The notes beneath the pieces are model-generated. The model made no database searches. It saw only the letters and a program-made list of their open reading frames with translations, and was not told the DNA's origin. 64,000 nt of DNA from positions 806,001-870,000 of the forward strand of contig NZ_BMLH01000001.1 of assembly GCF_014645135.1 (NCBI RefSeq). The letters are read 5' to 3'. Position 1 is the stretch's first letter, and the number at the start of each line of letters is the position of its first letter. Positions 8,252-17,644 of the stretch are shown here, piece by piece. Source of the DNA: Rheinheimera tangshanensis (GTDB lineage: Bacteria > Pseudomonadota > Gammaproteobacteria > Enterobacterales > Alteromonadaceae). A program made the translations under genes and the position numbers.

Positions 8252-9763
8252 TTAAAGCGAAGCAGCTTTACAATGCTGGTCTATATACTGTTGATGGGTA
8301 GGCAAAGATAAAGCTGCAGCCTGCAGTGCCTGACTGAGTTTAGCCAAGCGCTCTGCGCCTTCAATGCTGCGATAGGCCAGCACAGCGTCGGTTTTTTGTG
8401 GCGTATTCAACTGGCCTATATGCACGGCTAGCCAACTGGTGTTGCCAAATAAATCCATTTCGCCCGGTATTAAGCGGCCCTGACGTTTAAATTGTTCTAT
8501 CCGGTAAGTCAGTGGATCTGGTACTGGCATGGCGGCGCAGTAACGCCACATTTCGCTGTCATCCCGCTCTGTCAGTTTGTAATGCAGAATAATAAAATCG
8601 CGGATATTTTCTATTTCGCGAATGGCGACTCTGTTGTATTCCTCTGTCAGCAGCGGGTCAAAATCTCTATCCGGAAACAGCGCTAACAGCTTGGCTATAC
8701 CGGCCTGAATTAAATGAATACTGGTAGATTCCAGCGGTTCTAAAAAGCCACTGGCAAGGCCTATAGCCACCACGTTTTTGTTCCAGAATAAGTTTCGTCG
8801 CCCTGTGACAAACTGCAACATACGGGGTTCTGCCAAAGCTTTGGCTCCGAGGTTTTGCAGCAGAACATCCTGCGCCTGTTGCTCGCTGATAAAGTGGTTA
8901 CTAAAGACATGGCCATTGCCAGTGCGATGTTGCAGGGGGATGCGCCATTGCCAGCCTGCCTGATGAGCTGTGGATTTGGTGTATGGGGTAAATTCACCGC
9001 GTTCACTGGGCACAGCCCAGGCTCTGTTGCAGGGCAGCCAGTGTGACCAGTCCTGATAGCCGGTTTTTAATGTGTCTTCAATCAACAAACCGCGAAAGCC
9101 GGAGCAATCGATAAAAAGCTCGCCTTCCAGCAACTGACCATTATCCAGCTGCACAGCTTCAATAAAACCTGAAATAGAGTGTTGTTTTACCGCGCTGATT
9201 TTCCCTTCGATACGCAGCACGCCTTTGGCTTCGGAGTACTGGCGCAGATAGCTGGCATAAAGGCCTGCGTCAAAATGGTAGGCATAATCATGAGTCGATA
9301 ATACATGGCGAGGATCTGTGACTGGTGGCGCAAAACGGCCTTGCTGTGCCGCTACCCAGGCCATGCAGTAGCTATCTAACGAGTCGGCTTTGCCTTGCGC
9401 TTTTGCGGCTAGCCAGTGATGGTGCAAGCTCACCAGGTCAAACTGACGGCCATAGCTGCCAAAAGGGTGAAAATAACTGTGGTTTTGCCGTCCCCAGTTG
9501 ATGAATTCAATGCCCAGTTTAAAAGAGCCCTGAGTGGCGCGGATAAAGTCATTTTCGTTGATGCCAAGGCTTTGGTTAAATAAGCGGATCGGCGGTATAG
9601 TGGCTTCGCCCACTCCAACTGTGCCTATTTGCTCCGATTCAATCAGTGTAATATGACAGCCTTGTTGTAAGGCGTTGCTTAAGGCTGCAGCTGTCATCCA
9701 GCCTGCTGTGCCACCACCCACTATCACTATCTTTTTGATGCTATTGTTTGCTGCATAGCTCAT
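8252..9763 (-). CDS. Flavin-dependent tryptophan-halogenase-like protein
   Basis: This is an FAD/FADH2-dependent halogenase family enzyme (PrnA/RebH type), which would use halide, oxygen and reduced flavin to form a halogenating species. Seen are the N-terminal Rossmann motif (IVGGGTAGW), the segment with the family's catalytic lysine (GSFKLGIEF, about residue 82), the diagnostic WxWxIP motif as WQWRIP, and the FLEPLESTSIH segment carrying the conserved glutamate. The length of 503 aa is normal. Its start overlaps the end of the upstream TPR/2OG gene by 4 bp, so the two are translationally coupled downstream of a TonB receptor. In such contexts members often have unknown, perhaps non-tryptophan, substrates. 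No flavin reductase is nearby. Confidence 0.9.
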   Translation of the reverse strand: MSYAANNSIKKIVIVGGGTAGWMTAAALSNALQQGCHITLIESEQIGTVGVGEATIPPIRLFNQSLGINENDFIRATQGSFKLGIEFINWGRQNHSYFHPFGSYGRQFDLVSLHHHWLAAKAQGKADSLDSYCMAWVAAQQGRFAPPVTDPRHVLSTHDYAYHFDAGLYASYLRQYSEAKGVLRIEGKISAVKQHSISGFIEAVQLDNGQLLEGELFIDCSGFRGLLIEDTLKTGYQDWSHWLPCNRAWAVPSERGEFTPYTKSTAHQAGWQWRIPLQHRTGNGHVFSNHFISEQQAQDVLLQNLGAKALAEPRMLQFVTGRRNLFWNKNVVAIGLASGFLEPLESTSIHLIQAGIAKLLALFPDRDFDPLLTEEYNRVAIREIENIRDFIILHYKLTERDDSEMWRYCAAMPVPDPLTYRIEQFKRQGRLIPGEMDLFGNTSWLAVHIGQLNTPQKTDAVLAYRSIEGAERLAKLSQALQAAALSLPTHQQYIDQHCKAASL

Positions 9764-11256
9764 CCAGGCTCTCCGCTAATAAAAGGCTGAGGTTCAATAT
9801 CAAAGGCCAGAGTTAAACGTTCACCCGACTCAAAAGGCACAGTGTTGTGCCATAAAGTGGATGGAAATAACACCAGGGTACCAGCCTGGGGTTGATGCTG
9901 AAGTTGAGGATCTAATGGCAGCTGAAGCTCAGCCGGTGGCGCGCCAAATTGCAGCCAGCCGGCGGGTGCTCGCCCCAATTGTTCTGCCGCTGGGATCTCA
10001 AGGTGCAAAGCTGCGCTGAGCCAACCTGATGGATGGGTATGGCTGACATTAAAACCCTGAGTTTTCAGTAAAGTAGACCAACTACCGCTAAAACGACAGC
10101 GGCCTTGCAAAGCCCGGTCCCGTGTTCGCCCTAATAAGGGGTGCGCAGCGACTGCAGCTGGTAGTTGCTCGACATAACTTTTTACTGCAGTTTTTAATTT
10201 GTGTTTTAACTGCTGCAGCGGCTTTTCATGACGCAGCAGAATATGTTGATCGGTTTGAGTGCCTCCCCGCACCGATTGCTCGGCAAAAGGTGCTTTGGCT
10301 GTATGTAAAGAACGTATCACAGCGCATAACAGATTTAATTCGTTGCTACTTAACTGCAAATCAAAGGCTTTCACCTGCATAGATTCTGTGTCCAGCCACT
10401 TGGCTCTGCGATCCCCCAACAGACGCCAAATTAAACAAAGATAAGGCCAAAACACTGTGGCTGATGTAGTCTGAAGCCAGGGCAGGGCACTTTGCTCCGC
10501 CGCTTTTACATCGCCATGGCGCAGCTGAAACCGGGTGAGTGCCATAGCCCGCACCGGATCTTGTACCCTGGTTGTCTCTGTAAATAACAAGGCCGCTTTT
10601 GCATGGTCGCCTGATTCTGCAGCCACAAAAAGCCGGGCTAAGGTCAGTTGCAATTGCCCACCACAATGCTGTTCGGCTAACGCTAAAATGCGCTCACAGT
10701 GTGACCATTGTTTTAACTGAGCGTGGCAGCGAAACCAGTCCAGCCACAGCTTGAGATTTGTCGGTTGTTGTGCGCATGCCTGTTGATAGTTATCGGAAAA
10801 GTGGCTGCTATCCCCTGATGTAAAACGCATGCTGCTTAATAACTTGTGGCCGTCCAGCCACAGCGGATGAGCCGCCAGATTCTGCACTAATAGCTGCTCA
10901 GCCAGGCTGTATTCACCGTCAGCGGCTAAAGCCAAAGCTAAACCACGGTAGGCATTCAAATCGTCAGGAGTCAAAGTGGTGAGTTGATAAAACTGATCGA
11001 CAGCAGAGTAACCTGCCAAAAAGCGGCTTTGCGCCAGTGCCATCAGGGTTGAGGCATCGGAGTCTTGCAGTACAAAAGCCTGACTAAAGGCATGCACAGC
11101 TTCCGTTTCATATTGTTCTTCATGCCAGGCAAAACCTGCTAGCTTCCAGGCCATGGCATCCTGCGGTGCCTGTTCAAGCTGTTGACGCAGCAGCGGGATC
11201 GCCAAATCGGCGCGGCCTTGTTGCAAATGCTGTTGTGCCAGCTGAACTCTGGTCAT
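9760..11256 (-). CDS. TPR-repeat protein with C-terminal putative 2OG-Fe(II) oxygenase domain
   Basis: The N-terminal about 350 residues are TPR-like helical repeats (QLAQQHLQQGRADLAIPLLR, AWKLAGFAWHEEQYETEAVH and others). The C-terminus matches the putative 2OG-Fe(II) oxygenase group found next to TonB receptors and halogenases: SHTHPSGWLSAALHLEIP supplies an HxH-like metal site, and AGTLVLFPSTLWHNTVPFES supplies the distal His, followed by RLTLAFDIEP. I place the start at the ATG at 11256 (MTRVQLAQQ), preceded by AAGGA at good spacing, rather than a TTG six codons upstream. It forms an operon with the halogenase (4-bp overlap). The oxygenase activity and substrate are not known. Confidence 0.82.
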   Translation of the reverse strand: MTRVQLAQQHLQQGRADLAIPLLRQQLEQAPQDAMAWKLAGFAWHEEQYETEAVHAFSQAFVLQDSDASTLMALAQSRFLAGYSAVDQFYQLTTLTPDDLNAYRGLALALAADGEYSLAEQLLVQNLAAHPLWLDGHKLLSSMRFTSGDSSHFSDNYQQACAQQPTNLKLWLDWFRCHAQLKQWSHCERILALAEQHCGGQLQLTLARLFVAAESGDHAKAALLFTETTRVQDPVRAMALTRFQLRHGDVKAAEQSALPWLQTTSATVFWPYLCLIWRLLGDRRAKWLDTESMQVKAFDLQLSSNELNLLCAVIRSLHTAKAPFAEQSVRGGTQTDQHILLRHEKPLQQLKHKLKTAVKSYVEQLPAAVAAHPLLGRTRDRALQGRCRFSGSWSTLLKTQGFNVSHTHPSGWLSAALHLEIPAAEQLGRAPAGWLQFGAPPAELQLPLDPQLQHQPQAGTLVLFPSTLWHNTVPFESGERLTLAFDIEPQPFISGEPG

Positions 11257-11302
11257 GCAGTGTCCTTGAAGCAATTACACCAATACGCATCAAACGGAAA
11301 AA

Positions 11303-11331
11303 GCTGGTAAAGCAGAGTGCACTTTACCAGC
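11303..11331 (-). terminator. Intra-operon hairpin (attenuator-like terminator)
   Basis: GCTGGTAAAG and CTTTACCAGC form a 10-bp stem in the 104-bp gap between the TonB receptor gene and the TPR/2OG gene. On the minus strand it is followed by TTTTT. It should let only part of the transcription from the receptor promoter reach the two downstream genes. Confidence 0.7.
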
Positions 11332-11360
11332 CTGTTTTTTCGCTATGCCTGAATGACAGT

Positions 11361-13847
11361 TTAGAACGTCACTGTCACTGAAGCTGTTGCTGTGCGGCCA
11401 ATCACAGGATTTCCTGAAATTACGGTCGGCGTGACTGTGGCGTCTGCTAAACCGCCGCTGCCACGGATATCAAATTCATCCGTCAGGTTATACACCTGAA
11501 AGCCAAATTCCAGATTATCAGTTGGGCTGTATCTCAGGCTACCACCTAAGGTGTAGTTATCCGGATATTCATTGCCAGCACCGTCAATAGCTGCGGTCTG
11601 GCCTGTAATATTTAAGCCTGTTACCCATTGATCATTAATATGATAGTTGGACGACAGAGTGTAAATTAAATCCGGAATACCATCAGCGCGGGTCCAGTTG
11701 GTGGCTCCAGCTGATAGTTTTTCTGCATCTGAATAGGTAGCGTTACCCACCAGCGAGAAGTCGCCTATCCGCACTGTACCAAGAATTTCAGCACCCTGAG
11801 ATTTGTATTCAGCGTCAATCACACAGCCACCAGCCACGCCACCACAACGGGTTGCAGATAACTCATAGGTGCTTTGTTTGAAGTCACCTTTGAGTAAGGT
11901 CAGTTCAAAAGTATAAAAACCATCCAGCACTTCACCACGGCGTTTCACCCCCAGCTCGTACTGATTAACAAAGTCGACGGCTGAAGTTAAGCCTTGCTGA
12001 TTTAACGAACCATCGGCATTAATTTTACCGCTGACGGTTTGGCGGTCACCATTAAAACGGCCACCTTTAGAAGCCCGGGTAAAGAGGCTGGTGTCTTCGT
12101 TGAGTTTATACAAACCACCGACAGTCCAGGAGGTGTAGCTGACAGAGTAGTTCAGGTTTTCGCGCGCACCATTAGGGATCAGCGTTGGAATAGCTACGCC
12201 ATCCACTACAGTGTTAAAGACTTCTCCACCAGCTGCAGTCCAACCTGAAGCATCCACAGTGTCACGACGTACACTGGCGTCCAGCGTAAACAGATCCGTA
12301 TCAAAATCCAGCGCCAGGTAAGGGGCTGTATCTGTGTAGGCTAAATCATAATCACGGGCGTTACCTGCACCCCAGTTGTCATTAAAACCTGCAATACCGT
12401 TTGCAGTTAACTGGTTGCCTGCGTCATCAAATAAATCCAACATAGCCGGGTTATCGCCGCTGAGTTCAGAATAGGTTCTGTTGGTATGCCAGTCCGCTGC
12501 CACATTCTGGTTCATGTAAAAATAACCAGCGCGAGCGGTAAAAGTGTTGTCGTCTATAGCAAATTCTTTCGATACAGCTAAGTCGTTTACAAAGCTGCCA
12601 ACGTCACGAATATTAGTATTCACGTTGGTGTTGTTATTCAGATAGGCAGAATCGTATAACTCACCGGCCTGAGGGCCATTGGCATAACGAATACTGTTTA
12701 CTACAGCACCATTGACTGTTGAACCCAATACACTGGCTGTGGTGGCTGCATTGAAGAAGGGCGAAGTAAAGCCGCCGCTCATATCAGTCCAGCGCATTTT
12801 ATTGTCCAGAACTATGTCGTTCTTGAATTCGTAATGCAGCTCGTTACCTAAAGAAAATGCTTCAGTGGTAATGCCTGACATCTCAACCCGCTCTGTTACA
12901 CCTTCGCGGTTGACGATCAGAAACTCCTGATTATGGATAGAGTAGTTGGACTGATTACGGCCATCAAAACCAGGGTAAGGACGTAAATCGCTGAAACTGT
13001 TACCGTCGTAGTTAGCAAGAGCTGGCGCACCTGTATAGTTAGGTTCCTGAGTATCCGCTACTTTGACCAGTACGCGGAAATAACTGACATCGTCTGCAAG
13101 GAATTTGGTGACGTTGGCTTTTACCTGCGCGCTTTCGCTGACATTAAACGCAGCATCTAACGGGCCTTTACCTTGTTTGACATAACCACCGACATGGAAA
13201 TTCACACTGTCGCTGGCCGAACCACCATAACGGAAATCAACTTTTTTCTCGTCATGACCAACACCAGTGTTCAGACGAAGTAAACCACCTTCAACTTCAC
13301 CGTAGTTGCTGATGTAGTTGATAATAGCGCCAGGGGATTGAGAAGAGAAAGTTCCTGCTGTACCACCGCGAACACCTTCTACTCTGTCCACGCTTGAATC
13401 AAAACGGGTCCAGTAGTCGTTGTTACCAAACTGCAGATCACCAAATAATACCGTAGGTAAACCGTCTTCCTGAATTTGTACAAAAGGCGAGCCGCCAGTT
13501 GCCACAGGTAAACCCCTGACTGCAATATTGGAGTTACCGCCAGGACCTGCAGTACCTGCCACCTGAATGCCTGGTATCATACGAAACACTTCAGCTTCGG
13601 AGCTAGGCTGGAAATCTTTGATCATCTCTGCATCTACGCTGGTAACCGCAATAGCAGATTCAATCTGGGTACGGCCCGGCACACTGCCTGTAACCACTAT
13701 AGTTTCAAAGGCTTCAGTTTCAGCTTTTTCTGTACTTGCTGCTTCTGTAGCTGCTGTGCTTTGCGCCCAGACAGGACCAGTTGCGATCAGTGTGGATGCG
13801 AATAAAACCTGCCGTACTGCGATTGAAACTTTCTGTTGCTTGAACAT
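11361..13847 (-). CDS. TonB-dependent outer-membrane receptor
   Basis: This is a 22-strand-type outer-membrane transporter energised by TonB. A signal peptide (VLFASTLIATGPVWAQ) and a low-complexity linker are followed by the TonB-box-like ETIVVTGS near residue 48, the plug domain (AEVFRMIPGIQVAG, NIAVRGLP, VDRVEGVRGG) and a long beta-barrel that ends correctly in an aromatic residue (TASVTVTF). At 828 aa it is complete. A perfect 16-bp palindrome just upstream suggests LacI-type control. With the co-transcribed TPR/2OG and halogenase genes it resembles the receptor-halogenase operons of Alteromonadales, Caulobacterales and Xanthomonadales. A saccharide or glycoside ligand is inference from the neighbouring sugar locus. 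Confidence 0.93.
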   Translation of the reverse strand: MFKQQKVSIAVRQVLFASTLIATGPVWAQSTAATEAASTEKAETEAFETIVVTGSVPGRTQIESAIAVTSVDAEMIKDFQPSSEAEVFRMIPGIQVAGTAGPGGNSNIAVRGLPVATGGSPFVQIQEDGLPTVLFGDLQFGNNDYWTRFDSSVDRVEGVRGGTAGTFSSQSPGAIINYISNYGEVEGGLLRLNTGVGHDEKKVDFRYGGSASDSVNFHVGGYVKQGKGPLDAAFNVSESAQVKANVTKFLADDVSYFRVLVKVADTQEPNYTGAPALANYDGNSFSDLRPYPGFDGRNQSNYSIHNQEFLIVNREGVTERVEMSGITTEAFSLGNELHYEFKNDIVLDNKMRWTDMSGGFTSPFFNAATTASVLGSTVNGAVVNSIRYANGPQAGELYDSAYLNNNTNVNTNIRDVGSFVNDLAVSKEFAIDDNTFTARAGYFYMNQNVAADWHTNRTYSELSGDNPAMLDLFDDAGNQLTANGIAGFNDNWGAGNARDYDLAYTDTAPYLALDFDTDLFTLDASVRRDTVDASGWTAAGGEVFNTVVDGVAIPTLIPNGARENLNYSVSYTSWTVGGLYKLNEDTSLFTRASKGGRFNGDRQTVSGKINADGSLNQQGLTSAVDFVNQYELGVKRRGEVLDGFYTFELTLLKGDFKQSTYELSATRCGGVAGGCVIDAEYKSQGAEILGTVRIGDFSLVGNATYSDAEKLSAGATNWTRADGIPDLIYTLSSNYHINDQWVTGLNITGQTAAIDGAGNEYPDNYTLGGSLRYSPTDNLEFGFQVYNLTDEFDIRGSGGLADATVTPTVISGNPVIGRTATASVTVTF

Positions 13848-13872
13848 TGTATTTGCCCCCTGTCGGGTAGTT

Positions 13873-13888
13873 ACTTAATCGATTAAGT
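13873..13888. promoter_or_regulatory. Perfect LacI-type operator palindrome upstream of the TonB receptor
   Basis: ACTTAATCGATTAAGT is a perfect 16-bp inverted repeat with a central CG, typical of LacI-family operators. It lies 26 bp upstream of the receptor start codon. A weaker copy (TCTTAATCGTTTTACT) lies at 13972-13987, about 100 bp away, and close matches occur at 6752 and 27172. Which of the two LacI proteins in the window binds it is not decided by sequence. Confidence 0.65.
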
Positions 13889-14070
13889 TATTTTTTTATA
13901 AAAAAGCAACTGCCAGCTTTTTGCCATAGAGTCGCTTTATTGAATCATTGGATGAAGTTTTTTAATTCATCTCTTAATCGTTTTACTTCTGAATTTAACC
14001 GCTGTCAAGTCTGTCCAGAAAATAATCAATCCAAATGATGCTATCGCTGTGTAAATTTTAATCACTGAAA

Positions 14071-14102
14071 AAATAAGCCGGGCTAAAAAGTCCGGCTTAT
14101 TT
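14071..14102 (-). terminator. Rho-independent terminator of the TIM-barrel gene
   Basis: AAATAAGCCGG pairs with CCGGCTTATTT around a short loop, followed on the minus strand by a T-run. It sits 24 bp after the stop of the minus-strand gene 14126-15025. Confidence 0.8.
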
Positions 14103-14125
14103 TTAAATGAATGATAGAGAAATCA

Positions 14126-15025
14126 TTAGCTTAATAAACGACTTAATGCACTAAAACCCTGACGTATGGTTTCAACTCTGTTGTCGGTCTGATCGCGTTC
14201 AACAAAAGCATGATGTAAACCTGCGGCCTCTGCTTTGGCGAATATAGGTTTGAAATCTATCACCCCTTTGCCAACATCAGCAAAACCACCCGCTTTGTCC
14301 ATGTCTTTCACGTGCCACAGTGGGAAACGACCTGGTTGGCGCGCGAATAATTCCAGCGGGCTCAAGCCTGCTTTGACCACCCAGTACAAGTCCAGCTCCA
14401 TTTGTACCAGTTTGGCGTCCGTTTCATTCAACAGCACATCGTAAGGCACCTGGCCTGATAGCTTCACAAACTCAAAGTCGTGGTTGTGATACGCCAATTG
14501 CATGCCTGCAGAGTGAATTTTTTCGCCGGCTTTATTTAAAAACTCTGCCAGGGCTTTGTATTGATCAATAGTTTTACGGTCTGTGTCCATCAGATAGGGT
14601 AACACCAGGTATTTGTGGCCCACCACTACAGCTTGTTCAATGACTTTATCCAGATCCTTTTGCATCACATCCAGAGGGATGTGGGCAGATGGAGCGCTCA
14701 GACCTTCGCTGTCCATAATGTTCTTTAACGCGGCCGGACTTTGATCATAGTAACCGGCAAATTCAAGCTGGGTATAACCTACTCCAGCTACCAGTTTTAG
14801 GGTGTCGGCCACGCTTTGTGCCATCAGATCGCGTAGGGTATAAAGCTGTAAACCTGGTACCACTTTGGCTGTAGTGACCACAGTTTTGGTGTCTGCAGAT
14901 AATGGCAGAGATGCTATACCTAAACCTGCAACACCTAAACCCAGAGCACTGAGTTTTAGAAATTGTCGACGTTGTTGATCCAGCAACTCCGGCTTTTGTT
15001 TCTTGGTCGAATGATCGTATGGCAT
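14126..15025 (-). CDS. Tat-exported sugar phosphate isomerase/epimerase-like TIM-barrel protein
   Basis: This belongs to the xylose-isomerase-like TIM-barrel superfamily, whose members isomerise, epimerise or eliminate from sugars using a divalent metal. A twin-arginine signal (RRQFLKLSALGLGVAG, about residues 19-34) shows Tat export to the periplasm. Metal-site segments include GYTQLEFAG, LAYHNHDFEF, VQMELDLYWVVKAG, PLWHVKDMD and HAFVERDQTD. At 299 aa it is full length. It follows the LacI gene by 31 bp and is very likely co-transcribed with it. Its closest relative here is the exported TIM barrel at 24215. The context points to keto-sugar or glycoside processing; the reaction is not known. 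Confidence 0.87.
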   Translation of the reverse strand: MPYDHSTKKQKPELLDQQRRQFLKLSALGLGVAGLGIASLPLSADTKTVVTTAKVVPGLQLYTLRDLMAQSVADTLKLVAGVGYTQLEFAGYYDQSPAALKNIMDSEGLSAPSAHIPLDVMQKDLDKVIEQAVVVGHKYLVLPYLMDTDRKTIDQYKALAEFLNKAGEKIHSAGMQLAYHNHDFEFVKLSGQVPYDVLLNETDAKLVQMELDLYWVVKAGLSPLELFARQPGRFPLWHVKDMDKAGGFADVGKGVIDFKPIFAKAEAAGLHHAFVERDQTDNRVETIRQGFSALSRLLS

Positions 15026-15056
15026 GGTTTGCTCCTGCTATGGCTCGGTGATGAAG

Positions 15057-16070
15057 TCAGCCTAACCCTGCCGGAGCAGGACCTGTGCTGGCACGTTGAA
15101 TAAGGTCAAAAGGTAAAATGACTTTAGGTGCTTTACCCAGACGACCTTCGATTAAATCTATGAGTAAACTGACCGCTGTGCTGCCAAATTCTTCCGCAGG
15201 CTGAGCTATAGTGGTCAGCGGTGGATCAGCAAAAGCGGCAAAAGAAATATCATCAAAACCAGCCACAGATATATCTCCTGGTACAGACCGACTAGCTTGT
15301 TTAATCCCTTGAATAGCACCTATGGCCATTTCGTCATTTTCGCAAAAGATGGCGGTAGGTGGATTGGGCAAAGCCAATAATTCGGTGGCGGCCTTGTGGC
15401 CAGACTGCAAGGTAAAATCACCCGGCAACAATAAACTTTCATCAAAAGCCACACCTGCTGCATTTAACGCATCTCTATAGCCCGCCACCCTGTCCCGGGT
15501 TAACGGACTACGTGCAGGGCCCTTGATCATCGCTATACGTCTATGACCCAGTTCCAGTAAATGTTCTGTCATAGCGCAGGCCGCTGCTCTGTTATCTAAA
15601 AGCACAGTAGGGCAGGCGATACGGTCTAACACCTCACAGGCATTGACCATAGGCAGCATAGAGTCTGATTTCATATCCAGCTGAGCAAAAGGATTGTGAG
15701 CGCGCAACTGGATTAAGCCATCGGCTTGAGAGGTATGCACCATACGGGCATAACTTTGTTCCATTTCCTCATCGGCCAGTGTGTTGCACAGTAGCAATGA
15801 ATAGCCTTTATCATGCGCCGCTTGTTGCATACCACTGATCACCCGCGCAAAAAATACGTTGGCGACAGTAGGCACCAGTACCACCAGATTTCGGGTTTTA
15901 CCTGAGCGAAATTTGACCGCCATTAGGTTTGGCTTGTAGCCAAGCTGTTTGACGGCAGTCAGTACTTTAGTTCGGGTCTTCAGTGACACCAAATCAGGTT
16001 GCTGCAAAGCACGCGAGACTGTGGCTACTGAGACTCCAGCTAGTTGTGCTACATCACGAATAGTGGACAT
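15057..16070 (-). CDS. LacI/GalR-family transcriptional regulator of the sugar-oxidation locus
   Basis: This is a repressor with an N-terminal helix-turn-helix (TIRDVAQLAGVSVATVSRAL, residues 2-21), the hinge region and an effector-binding domain with typical segments (RRIAMIKGP, GFDDISFAAFADPPLTTI). Its 337 aa are complete. It is transcribed divergently from the Gfo/Idh/MocA operon across a 354-bp region containing two LacI-like inverted repeats (16168 and 16341), so autoregulation and control of the divergent operon are likely. The first downstream gene is the Tat-exported TIM barrel. The inducer is not known, but a keto-sugar or disaccharide would fit the locus. Confidence 0.92.
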   Translation of the reverse strand: MSTIRDVAQLAGVSVATVSRALQQPDLVSLKTRTKVLTAVKQLGYKPNLMAVKFRSGKTRNLVVLVPTVANVFFARVISGMQQAAHDKGYSLLLCNTLADEEMEQSYARMVHTSQADGLIQLRAHNPFAQLDMKSDSMLPMVNACEVLDRIACPTVLLDNRAAACAMTEHLLELGHRRIAMIKGPARSPLTRDRVAGYRDALNAAGVAFDESLLLPGDFTLQSGHKAATELLALPNPPTAIFCENDEMAIGAIQGIKQASRSVPGDISVAGFDDISFAAFADPPLTTIAQPAEEFGSTAVSLLIDLIEGRLGKAPKVILPFDLIQRASTGPAPAGLG

Positions 16071-16167
16071 GGGCTTGTTTCACTTTGAGAGTTTGCTCCG
16101 GATTTTATCTGGATATTCAATGCTATGCATCTGTTTAGTCCGGTATAAGCCCGCTAAACGCCATAGA

Positions 16168-16354
16168 TGTAACCGATATCATTTATAAAGCACTTTTTTA
16201 TAAATGGGAAGCGAGTTGTTTCGAAAGTCTTAGGCTTGATTAGTGCAAATGCTCTTATTTGGTGCGGCTTTTTTTCATCTTTGTACATTTAAAGTGCGTG
16301 ATTTGCGACAAACAACGGATTTTCTATTGACGACACAAAATGTAATCCGTTACA
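16168..16354. promoter_or_regulatory. Divergent control region with two LacI-like operator candidates
   Basis: TGTAACCGATATCA (16168-16181) and TGTAATCCGTTACA (16341-16354) are imperfect inverted repeats of the form TGTAA-N4-TTACA. They flank the divergent start region of the LacI gene and the dehydrogenase operon. The second lies 70 bp before the dehydrogenase start. The 160-bp spacing would allow repression by looping. This is inferred from symmetry and position only. The rest of the 354-bp intergenic region shows no gene. Confidence 0.5.
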
Positions 16355-16424
16355 TTTTTTACAGTTTCAAAATTTGATCTACAGTCATGTTGCGTTTGTG
16401 TCTGTAAACCACAGGGAAAAAACC

Positions 16425-17591
16425 ATGCAAGTCCCAGCTAAACAAAAAATTCGTATGGGTATGATAGGTGGCGGCGAAGGTGCTTTTATCGGCGCTGTGC
16501 ATCGTCATGCTGCAGCTTTAGACGGTCAGATTGAATTAGTCTGCGGCGCTTTTAGCCGCGATGCTGGTAACAACCAGCGCACAGGGCAAGACTTGTGTCT
16601 TGAGCCAACCCGTCTGTACAGCAGTTGGCAGGAATTACTGCAAAAAGAAGCGGCGTTACCAGAAGACAAACGCATGCAGCTGTTAGTCATAGTCACACCT
16701 AATCAGCTGCATGTGCCTATCAGCCGCGCTGCCATCGCTGCAGGTTTTCATGTGTTTTGTGAAAAACCTGCTGGTGTCACGCTCGCTGAAACTCAGCAAT
16801 TGGCTGTGGATCTGAAAGCCAGTAATAGCCTCTATGGCCTGGCTCACACTTATCTTGGTTATCCAATGGTATGGCAAGCCAAGGAGCTGGTGCAAAACGG
16901 TACTTTGGGTACTATCCGTAAAATCTTTGTTGAATACCCACAAGGCTGGCTGACTGAAGATTTAGAAAGCAGTCAAAACAAACAAGCCAGCTGGCGCACT
17001 GATCCGGCTCAGGCCGGTGCCAGTGGTTGTATGGCCGATATTGGTACTCATGCTTTTGGTATGGCTGAATTTATCAGCGGCCAGCAGATCACCGAACTTT
17101 GTGCCGAACTGAAAAGCCATGTCGCAGGCCGTCGTCTTGATGATGATGGTGCAGCTTTATTCCGCACCAACGGCGGTGCCAGCGGTGTGCTGATGGCAAG
17201 TCAGATTTGTGCCGGTGAAGAAAACGCGCTGAAAATCCGTATTTATGGCGATAAGGCGGGTCTGGAATGGCATCAGATGGAACCGAACACGCTCTTAGTG
17301 AAACCTCATGGTGCTCCTGTTCAGGTATTGCGGGCCGGTGCTGGTCAGGCTGGTTTAGGCGCTGAAGCCTCCCGTCGTTGTCGTTTGCCTGCAGGTCACC
17401 CGGAAGGTTATCTGGAAGCTATGGGGAATTTATACCGCGATTTTGCTGCGGCGATCCGCAAAGGCGAAAAAGGTACTCCCACTGGTGTACCAGGCATTAA
17501 AGCCGGGATGCGGGGTATGGCATTTATTGAAACTGTCAGCAGCAGTCAGCACAGCAATGAAAAATGGCTGTCTGTGCCTGCTGTTGAATAA
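16425..17591 (+). CDS. Gfo/Idh/MocA-family NAD(P)-dependent oxidoreductase
   Basis: This is a cytoplasmic sugar dehydrogenase family member (inositol 2-dehydrogenase, glucose-fructose oxidoreductase and 3-keto-sugar reductases belong here). The Rossmann motif is GMIGGGEGAFIG; the EKP motif with the conserved lysine is VFCEKPAGVTL; the catalytic segment is ADIGTHAFGMAEF. I chose ATG 16425 (MQVPAKQ) with AGGGA upstream rather than a TTG 17 codons before it. It is the first gene of a plus-strand run of seven genes. In keto-sugar pathways such enzymes interconvert 3-keto-glucose and glucose or oxidise a glycoside; which applies here is open. Cofactor preference cannot be read reliably. Confidence 0.9.
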   Translation: MQVPAKQKIRMGMIGGGEGAFIGAVHRHAAALDGQIELVCGAFSRDAGNNQRTGQDLCLEPTRLYSSWQELLQKEAALPEDKRMQLLVIVTPNQLHVPISRAAIAAGFHVFCEKPAGVTLAETQQLAVDLKASNSLYGLAHTYLGYPMVWQAKELVQNGTLGTIRKIFVEYPQGWLTEDLESSQNKQASWRTDPAQAGASGCMADIGTHAFGMAEFISGQQITELCAELKSHVAGRRLDDDGAALFRTNGGASGVLMASQICAGEENALKIRIYGDKAGLEWHQMEPNTLLVKPHGAPVQVLRAGAGQAGLGAEASRRCRLPAGHPEGYLEAMGNLYRDFAAAIRKGEKGTPTGVPGIKAGMRGMAFIETVSSSQHSNEKWLSVPAVE

Positions 17592-17644
17592 AGCTGCGGC
17601 ATTGAATTTTTTGATTAGCCAGAACGCTGGCTCAAGGATCACAG

